Shown piece by piece: positions 26,101-33,631 of a stretch of DNA of 64,000 nucleotides. The notes beneath the pieces are model-generated. The model saw only the letters and a program-made list of their open reading frames with translations, was not told the DNA's origin and did not search any database. Within the stretch, counting starts at the first letter, position 1, and every line of letters starts with the position of its first letter. The position numbers and the translations under genes are program-made. Source of the stretch: Triplophysa rosa (lineage: Eukaryota; Chordata; Actinopteri; Cypriniformes; Nemacheilidae). The stretch spans positions 5,434,348 through 5,498,347 of the forward strand of contig NC_079905.1 in the NCBI RefSeq assembly GCF_024868665.1, written 5' to 3'.

Positions 26101-29100
26101 TTTTCTTCAGTCGGACCACCGCTTCAAGCTTAAATCCATCAAAATTAAGGTCCAATTATCCTCACAAACAAATTGTAAGACCGCTTGATTCCTGACCTCC
26201 AAGTTACAAATCCCCTAAATATGTAACTATTACTGAAACCCGACAAGTTCCCACATTTCTGTTTTTCATACGGTATGTGAGAAAATCCTCCCTGTAATCC
26301 ATTCCAGCCGTTCAGGAACAGCTTGTACACGTTCCACCTCACTAAGCAAGTGACTTGCTTTTTTCCCCGAGATCCTGTACTCAACACCTATAAACTGAAG
26401 GCATTTGACAAGTACACTTGACCGACGTGGAATAAGCGCCTTATAGAAGACTGTGAGCTTTTATTTTATCCTGATTTATGGGCTTTTGACTTTGTTGCAC
26501 GCTTGGAAAATATGCACAGCAATACTCAGCTTAATCTTATTAGATCCTGTGCTTTAGGATGGTATGTGCATGTGTGTTTCAACATTTGGTAGATTTTGAT
26601 GCAAAGGATCTGTCTGGTCTGACTTCTGTTTTTCTCACAGAACTTCTTTCCGGAGCAGATGGTAGCGTGGTGTCAGGAATCGAACGGCTCTGTTCGGAAG
26701 TCCCAGCTGCTGCAGGTGAGAGTTGCATATAGCTGAAACAGTCGATGATGCAGTAAATCTCTATTAGGCATTTGAGCCAATAGCCTAGTGGGATAAGGAC
26801 CAATATAATACCTAATCCATGACTATGCACTACAAATTTACAAAATTATTTTATTCATAACAAGATCTGTTCACTTACAGGGACAGTTCACCCAAAAATA
26901 AAAATTCTGTCATCATTTACTCACCCTCGAGTCGTTCCAAATCTGTATAAATATATTTGTTCTGATGAACACAGAGAAAGATATTTGGACGAAACACTTC
27001 TTTGACTACCACCATTGACTACCATAATAGGAAACATGACAATGGTAGTCAAGAGTTCCCCAGAACTGTTTGCTTTCCTACATTCTTCAAAATATCTTCT
27101 TTTGTGTTCAACTGAACAAAGAAATTTACAAAGCAATTTTTCCTACTATGGTAGTCAATGGTGGCCAAGAACTGTTTTTTAGCAAGCATTCTTCCAAATA
27201 TCTTTCTCTGTGTTCATCAGAACTATGAAATTTATACAGATTTGGAACAACTTGTGTGTGAGGAAATGGAGACAGAATTTTTGGGTGAACTGTTTCTTTA
27301 AGAAACAACAGCATTATGTATTAATTTTGTAGAGAAATCTGAGAATTCTGCTTCAAGTTTTCTGTTTAAAACAAGAAAAATTATGTTTGAAAAAAATCTT
27401 TTTCTTAAACAAAGACATTACACTTTTTTTTGGGTTTCTCTGGAAGCAAGATATAAAATCTTGAAATATATAGTATGTCTTGTTTTTGGAATGTTTACAC
27501 TTATTGTGTTTGGAATTGAATTGTATTAAAAAATAAAGGATATTTGTAGATTTTTTGCTAATGATTTTGTAGTGTATCTCTATCCAGTACAATTTTTTCT
27601 GTCATCTTTCACCACCTTATTTAATATGCCAGAAAAACATAAAAAAAACGTATTAGCTCCCATTTTGTGATCTTAATCTGGCTCAATGTGATTGACAATG
27701 ATTCTGATAAAAGCATACGTGTCCTCGTGGATTTAAACTGGTTTTTTTGAGCACATGCTTGCGTCTTGTGATAAGAGTGTCGGCCTCAATGAAGCATGTA
27801 AGGCCTCGAGCTTTGAAGAACTCACGTGGGTCTGTTTTCTTCTCTCCTGCACAGAATTTCTTGAATTCCAGCAGCTGTCCTGAGATCCAGGGTTTCCTTT
27901 ATATGAAAGAGACGGGACGCAAGTCTTGGAAAAAACTCAACATGTTCTTGCGCCGCTCTGGGCTGTACTACTCAACCAAAGGAATGTCGAAGGCAAGCAC
28001 TTTTTATCGTTTAAACTTATAAATAGTATGAAGAATGTGAGCTTTTATTTTATCCTGCTGTATGAGCTTTTGACGTTGCACACTTGGAAAATGACCTTCC
28101 TGGTAAATGTGGCATAAATTTCATTCCCTATGCTGAGCTTTAGGTGAAAGTTGTTAATGGAAACATTTTGCGGGTGTTTTCATTCCAGGAGCCGAGGCAC
28201 TTGCAGGTTCTGTCGGACCTGGAGGAAAGCAATATTTTCACAGTGACAACCGGCAAAAAGATGCACAATGCGCCCACAGACTACCAGTTCTGTATTAAGG
28301 TGAGTTAGTGTTGTGATATTGTACGCTATTTACTGTACTCAAATAACTCGAAAAGCTTTCCCAGCTGCAGGGTGGTTAAAAATATAAAGTGTGATCTCTA
28401 TTTTAAATAATCAAAACTACAAAGACGTGTTGTAGTTTTGCATCAATTTTCCCCTGTGAATAATAACTACCAGTGCCTCATCAGGTGCAGTGCATGCTAG
28501 TCCTTATTAACTTGAGTGCCTTGATTTGACAGTAGATATCTTGCTTGATTGACAGCCCAGTAAGGGCAGGACAGAGCAGAAGGAGCTAAAGATGTTGTGT
28601 GCTGAGGATGAACAGAGCCGAACGTGCTGGATGACAGCATTCAGACTCTTAAAGGTACACGCACGCACACACACCCTGGGGCTATTAACAGCAGCTCTGA
28701 GCGTGTGCCATAAAAAAGACAATCTCTATGAACTTGTTCACACCAAATTAGAAATATTGTACTGTGGAAAAAAATCATGTTTTGTTCAAACATCGTGTTC
28801 AAAAATCACGTCAATTATTATGGTTCAGAACTTTAAAAGAATTTTGTATTGTACAGTTAAGTGATAGTTCACCCAAAAATAAAAATTCTGTCATCATTTA
28901 CTCACCCTCTTGACATTTCAAACCTGTATGGCTTTCTTTCTTCTGCAGAAGATGTTGTTAACTGGCCCCATTCACTTGCATTGGTTTGTGTCCATGCAAT
29001 AGAAGTGAATGGGTGCCGGTGCTGTTCAGTTACCAACATTCTTCAAAATATCTTCTTTTGTGTTCTGCGGAAGAAAGTCATATAGGATTGAAATGACAAG

Positions 29101-30914
29101 AGGCTGAGTAAATGATGGCAGAATTTTCATTTTTGGGTGAACTATCCCTTTAAAACAAACGTCATGTGTTTAGGCATTTACACAGATCTGACACCCCATA
29201 TACACAAACACTTTGATCTGTATACACTTTATCACTTTTAACACCAAAACTCTTTCCAGTTTGGAATTCAGCTATATCAAAACTACAAGACTCCTCAGCA
29301 GAGAAAGTCAGACATCTCAAACTTCACTACACCTGTGGTAAGAGACGCTTCTGCTTATGATCATATGTGTGTTTGTAATATGTGAATCAGTGCTGATGTT
29401 CTGCTGTTGAACTTCAATGTAATATTACAGTTACGTTCAAAAGTGTCTACTAAATGAAAAAAATGCCAATACGGTAGAAACTGTTGAGAGACTGAAGTTT
29501 CTGTAGGGACGAATAGGATTAATTTTCAAAGTATTTAGTTATTTCACGTGTTTAACATGTTGTTAATGCAAGTGACTGACAGCAGTGTTTTTTCTTCAGC
29601 GGAGTGTCTCTGAGAATTCGCTGGTTGCGATGGATTTCTCAGGCAGAACGGGTCGTGTGATTGACAACCCTGTGGAGGCTCAGAGCGCTGCCATGGAGGA
29701 GGGACATACCTGGAGAGTGAGTACAATTTTGAGTATTTAGGTGCTTTATGAATTGCGGGTAATGGGAAAAGGTGCATAGAGCTCTTTTGTTAATTTATGC
29801 TAATTTCTCTTTGTAGAAGCGGAGTCAGAGAATGAATTTGCTGGGAAGCCCAAGTCCCCTACATCCCTCACCGTTGTGTTCAGGTGAGTGTTACAGCTTA
29901 ACTTTTATGTGAATCTTTAAATTCTTTAGATCGGTTTAGATTAGATAATGTTTTTTTCTTAGATATTTTTTTTTCTTTTGTCTCTCCAGTCATCCACAGG
30001 ACACAGTTATGGTTTCATGGCCGTATACAGAGGGAAGAGTCTCACAAGATGATAATGCAGCAGGGTCAAGTGGATGGGTATGATATTTTTACAAGTAGCG
30101 ACTTATTTTCTGGTTATAAAGAATATCGTCTTAAGATTGCTCTTTTTGTGGTTAACTGCTCCTTTAAATGCCAGGTCGAAAGAAAATGAGTCATAGGTTT
30201 ATTTTTTGTCTCGCAGGTTATTCCTATTGAGGGACAGCCAGAGCACCCCGAAAGCATTTGTTCTCACGCTGTGCCATCATCAGAAGATTAAACACTTCCA
30301 GATTTTACCTGTGAGTCTATAAATATAGTACTTCGAATACTATGGCAATATGATATGTATATACAGAAAATATGTTATGTTGGAGTATGTCATCTTTAAA
30401 GTGATAGTTTACCCAAAAATGAAAATTCTGTAATCACTTACCCTCTTGGCATTTCAAACTTGTATGACTTTTTTTCTTCTGCAGAACACAAAAGAAGATA
30501 TTTTGAAGAATGTTGGTAACCGAACAACCCATTCACTTCTATTGTACGGACACAAAACCAATGAAAGTCAATGGGAACCGCCGCTGATCGGTTACAAACA
30601 TTCTTAATTCTTTAGTGGTCTGCGGAAGAAAAAAAGTCGTAGAATTTTCATTTTTGGGGGAACTATCCCTTTAAATTGAAGCTAAGGTTTTTGTTATCTT
30701 TAAAATGAGTTTAGGACAATTAAAAACATGAATGTTTCATCATGCATCGTCTTTGTTTCTCTGGCAGTTCGAGGAGGACGGGCAGGTCTTCTTTAGTCTT
30801 GATGATGGCTCCACCAAGTTTACAGATCTGATCCATCTGGTAGAATTCTACCAGCTCAACAGGGGCGTCCTGCCGTGTAAACTGAAGCACCCCTGCACCA
30901 TGGTGGCCTTATGA
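3230..30914 (+). CDS. grb10: grb10: growth factor receptor-bound protein 10 (15 exons, 5' end missing)
   Basis: Cytoplasmic adaptor of the Grb7/10/14 family that binds activated receptor tyrosine kinases (insulin and IGF1 receptors in mammals) through SH2 and BPS domains. Fifteen exons join in phase into 587 codons plus TGA; human GRB10 is about 594 aa. In window numbering there is an N-terminal region with the GRB10-specific block [12 protein letters not shown] (about 33-44), a proline-rich IPNPFPELC motif, an RA domain (about 160-250), a PH domain (about 284-391), BPS (about 418-478) and SH2 (about 485-587) with the phosphotyrosine-binding FLLRDS arginine. Ending in [13 protein letters not shown] and having the DDVDLEAL block, it fits Grb10 better than Grb7 or Grb14. 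Teleosts have grb10a and grb10b, and which this is was not determined. The first coding exon is not in view. Confidence 0.95.
3625..3945. repeat. Dispersed element with CCCCGTGGGGAC inverted ends plus (TG)n
   Basis: The motif GGTGGGGACCTAAACC at the left and GTCCCCACGGGGATAG at the right form an imperfect inverted pair. Inside is a short GGTTTAGTGTTAGGGTTAGG tract, and the element ends in a perfect (TG) run at about 3906-3944. This organisation recurs in fish genomes next to TG microsatellites. The TTAGGG-like part is too short and irregular to be a telomeric insertion. Confidence 0.55.
4270..4415. repeat. AAGTCTC/AAGTCCC minisatellite-like tract
   Basis: About fifteen imperfect copies of a 5-8 nt unit around CAAGTC (CAAGTCTCAAGTC, CGAGTCAAGTCCC) occur in a row. 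They are followed by CTTTAAAGGGAACCCGGTG. The tract is AT/purine biased and non-coding. Confidence 0.7.
4416..8229. other. grb10 intron between exons A and B, mixed repeats
   Basis: No supported exon. It holds an AT microsatellite near 4661-4695, a CA microsatellite at about 5900-5932, a shorter CA run at about 6303-6321, and a palindromic MITE at about 6610-6827. The remaining sequence is unassigned. Confidence 0.6.
6610..6827. mobile_element. Foldback MITE, AGTTCACCC family, left end decayed
   Basis: Two arms containing AAAAGAAGATATTTTGAGAA and AAAATATCTTCTTTTGTGTT face each other. The right end GTAAACTATCCCTTTAA is the complement of the family terminus TTAAAGGGATAGTT. The left terminus has been lost. 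Confidence 0.7.
8230..8770 (+). pseudogene. Degenerate Tc1-like transposase fragment
   Basis: Across frames the plus strand still reads [19 protein letters not shown], matching the Tc1 block before the first catalytic Asp (RLQFAKKHL..PQ.FWENVLWSDE), and upstream [10 protein letters not shown] followed by LKSSRKPQ, matching the HTH/linker. Stops and indels break it, including a TGA near 8470, and the DDE triad is not preserved. It is an old Tc1/mariner relic just upstream of grb10 exon B and runs into the tandem duplication at 8570. Confidence 0.65.
8570..8984. repeat. Imperfect 200-bp direct tandem duplication
   Basis: Copy 1 (about 8570-8769) and copy 2 (about 8772-8984) both run from GAGTCAAATG through GGATGACATGC, GTGGTGACAGCATGTC and TTATGTGGTTGTGCCCGG to CTGTGCCTTGGGG. 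They differ almost only by scattered single-base gaps, mostly missing bases in copy 1. Only copy 2 leads into the splice acceptor of exon B. The pattern suggests an assembly error as much as a biological duplication. Confidence 0.8.
8991..9237 (+). CDS. grb10: grb10 coding exon B (GRB10 N-terminal signature)
   Basis: Starts after TCTCTGCTGTAG in phase and encodes [16 protein letters not shown]... to [11 protein letters not shown]. Human GRB10 has [13 protein letters not shown] and RSQPVHILAVRRLQEE. To join in frame to RRLQEE of the next exon it must end at 9237 in phase 2 (AG + G = Arg), but the bases after 9237 are TAGTAA, not GT. Nearby GT donors (after 9232 or 9236) would break the frame or drop conserved residues. 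One missing G would explain this. Confidence 0.85.
9469..9731. mobile_element. MITE with CGGTCACACTA termini
   Basis: The left end CGGTCACACTAAACTTT and right end AAAAGTCTAGTGTGACCG are near-perfect inverted repeats about 260 bp apart. The interior is non-coding. The right end continues as CGGCTTA, a frequent flank of this fish element type. Confidence 0.75.
9762..9945. repeat. AT-rich palindromic repeat (ACTATAGTATACT type)
   Basis: Overlapping palindromes of the type CACTATAGTATAGTATAC, TACTGTAGTACG and ACTATAGTGTACT recur in this stretch. It is non-coding and probably a decayed MITE. Termini were not resolved. Confidence 0.45.
10420..10530. repeat. CA microsatellite and C homopolymer
   Basis: A (CA)n run at about 10429-10458 is followed by a run of about 15 C bases near 10513-10528. 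These are simple sequence repeats within grb10 intron B. Exact lengths may be unreliable because such tracts are error-prone. Confidence 0.8.
11093..11228 (+). CDS. grb10: grb10 coding exon C (proline-rich region)
   Basis: Acceptor CCCTTTTGTAG, donor GTAAGA. It encodes [20 protein letters not shown] followed by [17 protein letters not shown]. The IPNPFPELC core is the family's conserved proline-rich motif. It ends in phase 0. Confidence 0.92.
11438..11640. mobile_element. MITE with CCCGGTTTCACAGACA termini
   Basis: The left end CCCGGTTTCACAGACAGGG is complementary, with small mismatches, to the right end CCTTGTCTGTGAAACCAGG. Subterminal GGTTTAGCTTAAGCC and GGTTTAAGCC are also inverted. It is a non-coding element of about 200 bp of a type common in fish. 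Confidence 0.8.
11848..12027. mobile_element. Foldback MITE, AGTTCACCC family
   Basis: It starts TTAAAGGGATAGTTCACCC and ends with a decayed complement, ACCTATCTCTTTAA. The interior carries the family block TCATCATTTACTCACCCTCA. Its right TTAA is shared with the next MITE. Confidence 0.8.
12024..12384. mobile_element. MITE, AGGTCCAGTGTATGAAATTT family
   Basis: It starts TTAAAGGTCCAGTGTATG and runs through GGCTCACTCCAGCCCTCC and ATACACCTCTGAAGACA to TCAATAGATCCTCC, the typical subterminal block. The expected right terminus is replaced by the next foldback element. Confidence 0.75.
12385..12635. mobile_element. Foldback MITE, AGTTCACCC family, left end truncated
   Basis: Arms AAGATATTTGGAAGAATG and ATATTCTTCCAAATATCTTC are inverted. 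The right end GAGTGAACTATTCCTTTAA matches the family terminus. The left terminus is missing at the join with the preceding MITE. Confidence 0.7.
14100..14445 (+). repeat. LINE (L2-like) 3' end / SINE-type tail
   Basis: The stretch ends GTAAGTCGCTTTGGATAAAA-GCGTCTGCGAAATG followed by AAATGTAAATGT. This is the tail shared by teleost L2-clade LINEs and their partner SINEs. Upstream CTTCCTGGTGGAACATTCTT resembles the region before that tail. It is a 5'-truncated retroposon with no reading frame. Confidence 0.6.
15376..15644. mobile_element. Foldback MITE, AGTTCACCC family
   Basis: Left end TTAAAGGGATAGTTCAC, right end GAACTATCCCTTTA. Internal arms AAAAGATATTTTGAAGAACG and ATATCTTCCTTTGTGTTCC are inverted, so the whole element can fold into one hairpin. 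Confidence 0.85.
16696..16893. mobile_element. MITE, AGGTCCAGTG family, internally deleted
   Basis: Both ends are present: TTAAAGGTCCAGTGTATG on the left and ACATTGGACCTTTAA on the right. At 198 bp it lacks the middle found in the roughly 360-bp copies. Confidence 0.85.
18057..18372. mobile_element. Foldback MITE, AGTTCACCC family
   Basis: Left end TTAAAGGGATAGTTCACC, right end GGTGAACATCCCCTTTAA. The inverted arms carry GAAGATATTTT and ACATTCTTCAAAATAT. Confidence 0.85.
20021..20300. mobile_element. Foldback MITE, AGTTCACCC family, left end decayed
   Basis: The right end GTAAACTATCCCTTTAA is intact. Internal ATTCACCCTCATGTCAG and TTCAAAATATCTTCTTTTG are family blocks. The left terminus is lost. 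Confidence 0.75.
20740..21006. mobile_element. Decayed foldback MITE
   Basis: It contains TGATGAACACAGAGAAAGAT and GAACACAAACGAAGATAC with opposed TTTTCCTACTATGG blocks, as in the longer copy at 26874-27301. Neither terminus is well kept. Confidence 0.55.
22334..22706. mobile_element. MITE, AGGTCCAGTG family, full-length type
   Basis: It starts AAAGATCCAGTGTCTG and ends CACACAGCACCTTTAA. Between them are GGCTCACTCCACCCCTCG and CACCTCTGAAGATATAG, the same order as at 12024. Ends carry several mismatches, so it is an older copy. Confidence 0.75.
23076..23150. repeat. (CT)n microsatellite
   Basis: About 35 CT dinucleotides with one TG interruption. It lies directly upstream of the candidate alternative first exon. 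Open frames across it (repeated Ser-Leu or Arg-Glu) are repeat artefacts. Confidence 0.95.
23263..23307 (+). CDS. Candidate alternative first coding exon of grb10
   Basis: ATG with a favourable A at -3 (GTGAAAATGCC) opens 15 codons, [15 protein letters not shown], ending exactly at a strong donor, GAG|GTAAGAG, in phase 0. The next grb10 exon (24018) also begins in phase 0, so a transcript starting here would read straight into the RA domain and skip the proline-rich N terminus. Upstream is a CT-rich tract. This is inference from sequence only; I know of no matching isoform, and it could be chance. Confidence 0.4.
24018..24174 (+). CDS. grb10: grb10 coding exon D (RA domain, first part)
   Basis: Acceptor CGTTTCACAG, donor GTAAGC. 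It encodes [19 protein letters not shown] followed by [16 protein letters not shown], the start of the Ras-associating domain (VFSEDGTSK... in human GRB10). It ends in phase 1. Confidence 0.95.
25372..25804. mobile_element. MITE with AGGGCTGCACGATAAT termini
   Basis: The left end AGGGCTGCACGATAATTTAT pairs with the right end GGTTTATCGTGACAGCCCT, with small mismatches. The interior is non-coding. AGGGCTGNACGATNT termini are typical of hAT-like fish MITEs, so that superfamily is inferred. Confidence 0.7.
25916..26031 (+). CDS. grb10: grb10 coding exon E (RA domain, second part)
   Basis: Acceptor TTTCTGTGTAG, donor GTGAGT. It encodes [17 protein letters not shown] and then [20 protein letters not shown], nearly the same as human GRB10. 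Phase 0 at the end. Confidence 0.96.
26641..26715 (+). CDS. grb10: grb10 coding exon F (RA-PH linker)
   Basis: Acceptor TTTTTCTCACAG, donor GTGAGA. It encodes [18 protein letters not shown] then RKSQLLQ. Human GRB10 has [12 protein letters not shown] at the same place. 25 codons, phase 0. Confidence 0.96.
26874..27301. mobile_element. Long foldback MITE, AGTTCACCC family
   Basis: The left end TTACAGGGACAGTTCACCC and right end GGTGAACTGTTTCTTTA are inverted. Two further arm pairs lie inside (GAACACAGAGAAAGATATTT against AATATCTTTCTCTGTGTTC), so it folds into a multi-part hairpin. Confidence 0.75.
27855..27992 (+). CDS. grb10: grb10 coding exon G (PH domain start, GC donor)
   Basis: Acceptor TCTCCTGCACAG. 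It encodes [19 protein letters not shown] and then [24 protein letters not shown]. The conserved SK|EP boundary falls at AAG followed by GCAAGC, so the intron is of the GC-AG class with an otherwise strong donor. 46 codons, phase 0. Confidence 0.95.
28189..28299 (+). CDS. grb10: grb10 coding exon H (PH domain)
   Basis: Acceptor TTTCATTCCAG, donor GTGAGT. It encodes [19 protein letters not shown] then [11 protein letters not shown]. 37 codons, phase 0. Confidence 0.96.
28556..28654 (+). CDS. grb10: grb10 coding exon I (PH domain C-terminal helix)
   Basis: Acceptor CTTGATTGACAG, donor GTACAC. It encodes [19 protein letters not shown] then [13 protein letters not shown], containing the PH domain's invariant Trp in the terminal helix. 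33 codons. Confidence 0.96.
28857..29154. mobile_element. Foldback MITE, AGTTCACCC family
   Basis: Left end TTAAGTGATAGTTCACCC, right end GGTGAACTATCCCTTTAA. It lies wholly within the intron after the PH-helix exon. Confidence 0.88.
29260..29337 (+). CDS. grb10: grb10 coding exon J (PH-BPS linker)
   Basis: Acceptor CTCTTTCCAG, donor GTAAGA. It encodes [19 protein letters not shown] then SNFTTPV, matching YGMLLYQNYRIPQQRK of human GRB10. 26 codons. Confidence 0.95.
29600..29716 (+). CDS. grb10: grb10 coding exon K (BPS domain)
   Basis: Acceptor TTTTTCTTCAG, donor GTGAGT. It encodes [20 protein letters not shown] then [13 protein letters not shown]. This is the BPS region, which in mammals inhibits the insulin and IGF1 receptor kinases as a pseudosubstrate. 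39 codons. Confidence 0.96.
29817..29883 (+). CDS. grb10: grb10 coding exon L (BPS-SH2 linker)
   Basis: Acceptor TCTCTTTGTAG, donor GTGAGT. It encodes [20 protein letters not shown] then CS. It ends in phase 1. Confidence 0.94.
29990..30077 (+). CDS. grb10: grb10 coding exon M (SH2 start)
   Basis: Acceptor TTGTCTCTCCAG, donor GTATGA. It encodes [20 protein letters not shown] then [16 protein letters not shown] is the SH2 opening motif. It ends in phase 2. Confidence 0.95.
30217..30310 (+). CDS. grb10: grb10 coding exon N (SH2 core)
   Basis: Acceptor TTGTCTCGCAG, donor GTGAGT. It encodes [19 protein letters not shown] then [12 protein letters not shown]. The Arg of FLLRDS is the phosphotyrosine-binding residue. 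Phase 0 at the end. Confidence 0.96.
30396..30674. mobile_element. Foldback MITE, AGTTCACCC family
   Basis: Left end TTAAAGTGATAGTTTACCC, right end GGGAACTATCCCTTTAA. It lies inside the last grb10 intron. Confidence 0.88.
30768..30914 (+). CDS. grb10: grb10 last coding exon O (SH2 end, stop)
   Basis: Acceptor TTTCTCTGGCAG. It encodes [20 protein letters not shown] then [20 protein letters not shown] and TMVAL, ending at TGA 30912-30914. 48 codons plus stop, almost the same as the human C terminus. Confidence 0.97.
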   Translation, partial: FEEDGQVFFSLDDGSTKFTDLIHLVEFYQLNRGVLPCKLKHPCTMVAL

Positions 30915-31897
30915 CCCCCTCTTCCCTGATCCATACAAATGATACAAATGAAATTATATAATTTCCAGTCATTTTTTACAAGCTGACACAATCCAGGGGC
31001 ATATAGAAAGATTTTACTCTCCGCTCCGGGATTAGCATGGAAACACTCGAGTCATGATGAATCTTCCTGGACGCCCTGTTTTTGATGAGGATGCCACTTT
31101 TTTTAACCAATGTCTGTGGTGATGTCCAGTGACTCCAGTTATTTTTCGTCATAGTGTAGGACACGACAGGAGATTCAACATCCACCCCCCCCATACTCCA
31201 TGTAAACTAATGAGATCAGGACAGTTTTTTTATTTGTATGGTGTCTGCAAGAACTTTGCAAAAAATACTTGATGACGATTGATATGTATCATGTTATTTC
31301 CTACCTGAATATTTTGCACTCTCGAGCTGAAAACAGGTGACCCGCTTCATCCTGAGCAAACAGCAACTGTTACCCACTTGCCTTCCTCCAACATTTCTGT
31401 TCTTGTTTCCTTTTTTTAAATCATCTGCGCTTTTCCTGGGGATTTCCTGTATAGTGAATTAGATAGAGAGGCAGTGACAGTTTGAGGTCTAACTTTACGT
31501 CGTAAATGAAAGCCGAAAAACAACCAATCATGCATGCTTCACTATGTGTTTAGCAGGGAGGAAACAACTGCAAGGGGTGGCAAACTTGCACTTCGATGAA
31601 TTATACTTGATTGCTATGCTTCACCAGCATAATAGATAGTTACGTTAGGAATTTTACTTAAGCATTGTCTTCAAGTTGTTGAACATAAGCACCTCTGACA
31701 ATATCTGCTGCATTCTGTTCATAACGGCAGAAAATGTATTACGACTTGTCCCACTTTTTGTGGGAAAACACAACAACAATGTTGACGCTTTTAATATTTT
31801 GTTTACACATTTAGTATTTTATAGTGTTAATGAACACCATGACAGATTCTGTCAGTAGTGCTTATGTTGTACGAACCCAGAACATAGGAACGACATC

Positions 31898-32160
31898 TTA
31901 AAGGGATAGTTCACCCAAAAATAAACATTCTGTCATCATTTATCACCTCCTGTCATTCAAAACCTGTATATGACTCAAACATATGATTATATTTTAAGAA
32001 ATGTGTTCATACGATGGAAGTAAATGGTGTCCAATGTTGTTTGGTTCGTTTTTTTCCGAAACATCTGATTTTGTGTTTTGTAGAAGAAAGTCATACAGGT
32101 TTGGAATGACAGGAAGGGTGAGTAATTGATGACAAATTTTGGACTGTACTGTCCCTTTAA
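31898..32160. mobile_element. Foldback MITE, AGTTCACCC family
   Basis: Left end TTAAAGGGATAGTTCACCC, right end GGACTGTACTGTCCCTTTAA. It lies about 1 kb downstream of the grb10 stop and may be part of the 3' UTR. Confidence 0.85.
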
Positions 32161-32305
32161 GACCTTCATTCTCATCCTTTGCAAATGATGCAATAGGGGA
32201 CTATGTGATCCAGATCATCTGGATTAAGTCTGTGGCCTGTGAGCCACTGAATTAGCATTTTCACTGTCAGGAGGCAACTTTTATTGCGGTAACAATACAA
32301 ATCTG

Positions 32306-32561
32306 TTAACATTAGTTAATGCAATAAAATCAAATTAAGTAGCAAAACAAACTTTTTTCAGAATTTTAGTATTTTCGACAATCTGCATTTTTTACATTTC
32401 AAGTAAACTTGTTGGTTCCTGTATTAAGGAGCAACATACATGAACAATAAACAATAGGAAATGAATACAATTAACCTTAACCTAGTAAATTAATAAATTC
32501 TGTAAACAAAAATTCGTCTTCATTGTTAGTTTATGATACCTAATGCATTAACTAATGTTAA
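32306..32561. mobile_element. MITE with TTAACATTAGTTAATGCA termini
   Basis: Left TTAACATTAGTTAATGCA (from 32306) and right TGCATTAACTAATGTTAA (32544-32561) are perfect 18-bp inverted repeats. The 256-bp element is AT-rich with no coding capacity. Confidence 0.85.
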
Positions 32562-33380
32562 TAAATTTGAATGCGTTGCCTACATGGTTTTATTCTGCTC
32601 CCTGCGCTGAAGTTCAGAGACATTGAAATTTGTCTAGGCCCTAAAGGTCCTCTTAAACATGACCCTGTCCTCTTTAATGTAGCGTAGCCCACCCCGAGCA
32701 CAAGTCATGAGGGTCATAATGTTTTCTTTATCTTCCAGGTCATTACTTTTAATTGAACTTAGTTTAGAAACCCAAAGCTTAATAACTGCCTTTCAAATTA
32801 CTGTGCTGTTCTTGAGCCATGTTTTAAAATCTTTAAAGTGACAGGCCGGGACAGATCAAGAGTCTGTAGGGACGAACGCGCACAGTCGCATACTCGATAA
32901 CAAAAGAGATGGAGTTGCAAAGTCACGTCTCGTGGGCGTTTGTAATCCTCTAGAGCCGAGTGACATAATGCGGCGAGGAGATTAGCTCCCGTGCCAGTTT
33001 TGCAACACAAAAGGTTAGCTGGTGTACAGTTACTTAGATAGTTGTGCCTACAGCGATTTTTGTTCTGTTCTTGACGTCCACCTTGTTACCCTTTCAACAC
33101 TGGCCCAGCAAGTCTAAGCTATGTCAACCGCTCATGTTTTTTTTTTATGCTAACTCTGACCAGCCGACTGTTATACTGCTGAGCTAGAACCACACGCGCC
33201 TGAAGGACGAGAGTGTGTATGATGCACACTGTGATTGTGAAACACTTTATGATAACACACAAGCACCTTTGTTTTTATTACCGCGTAAGAGTCACGCTGT
33301 GTTGAACTTAAGTGAACGCTTTAAGCACATTTCTCATCTCAGTGGTTAGCTACTTGTCTCTGTCAGTCAAGGCCTTGCCT

Positions 33381-33631
33381 TGAAGGGATGGTTCACCCAA
33401 AAATAAAAAAGATGTTATTTACCTGCCCTTATTTTGTTATGAAACCTGGGTTTGATTTGATCATTGAGCACAAAAGACAGCCTTGGGCACCATTCACTTT
33501 AATTGTATAAAAACATACCCCTCTTGCTAAATTTAGTCTTGTGTTTCACAGTAAAATAAAGTATTAAACAGTGTGAGGGGGAGAACATGATGACAATTTT
33601 TTTTTGATTTTGGGGTGGACTGTTCCTTTTT
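33381..33631. mobile_element. Decayed foldback MITE, AGTTCACCC family
   Basis: Left GAAGGGATGGTTCACCCAAA, right GGGGTGGACTGTTCCTTTT. The interior is diverged. It is one of the oldest copies in the window. Confidence 0.65.
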
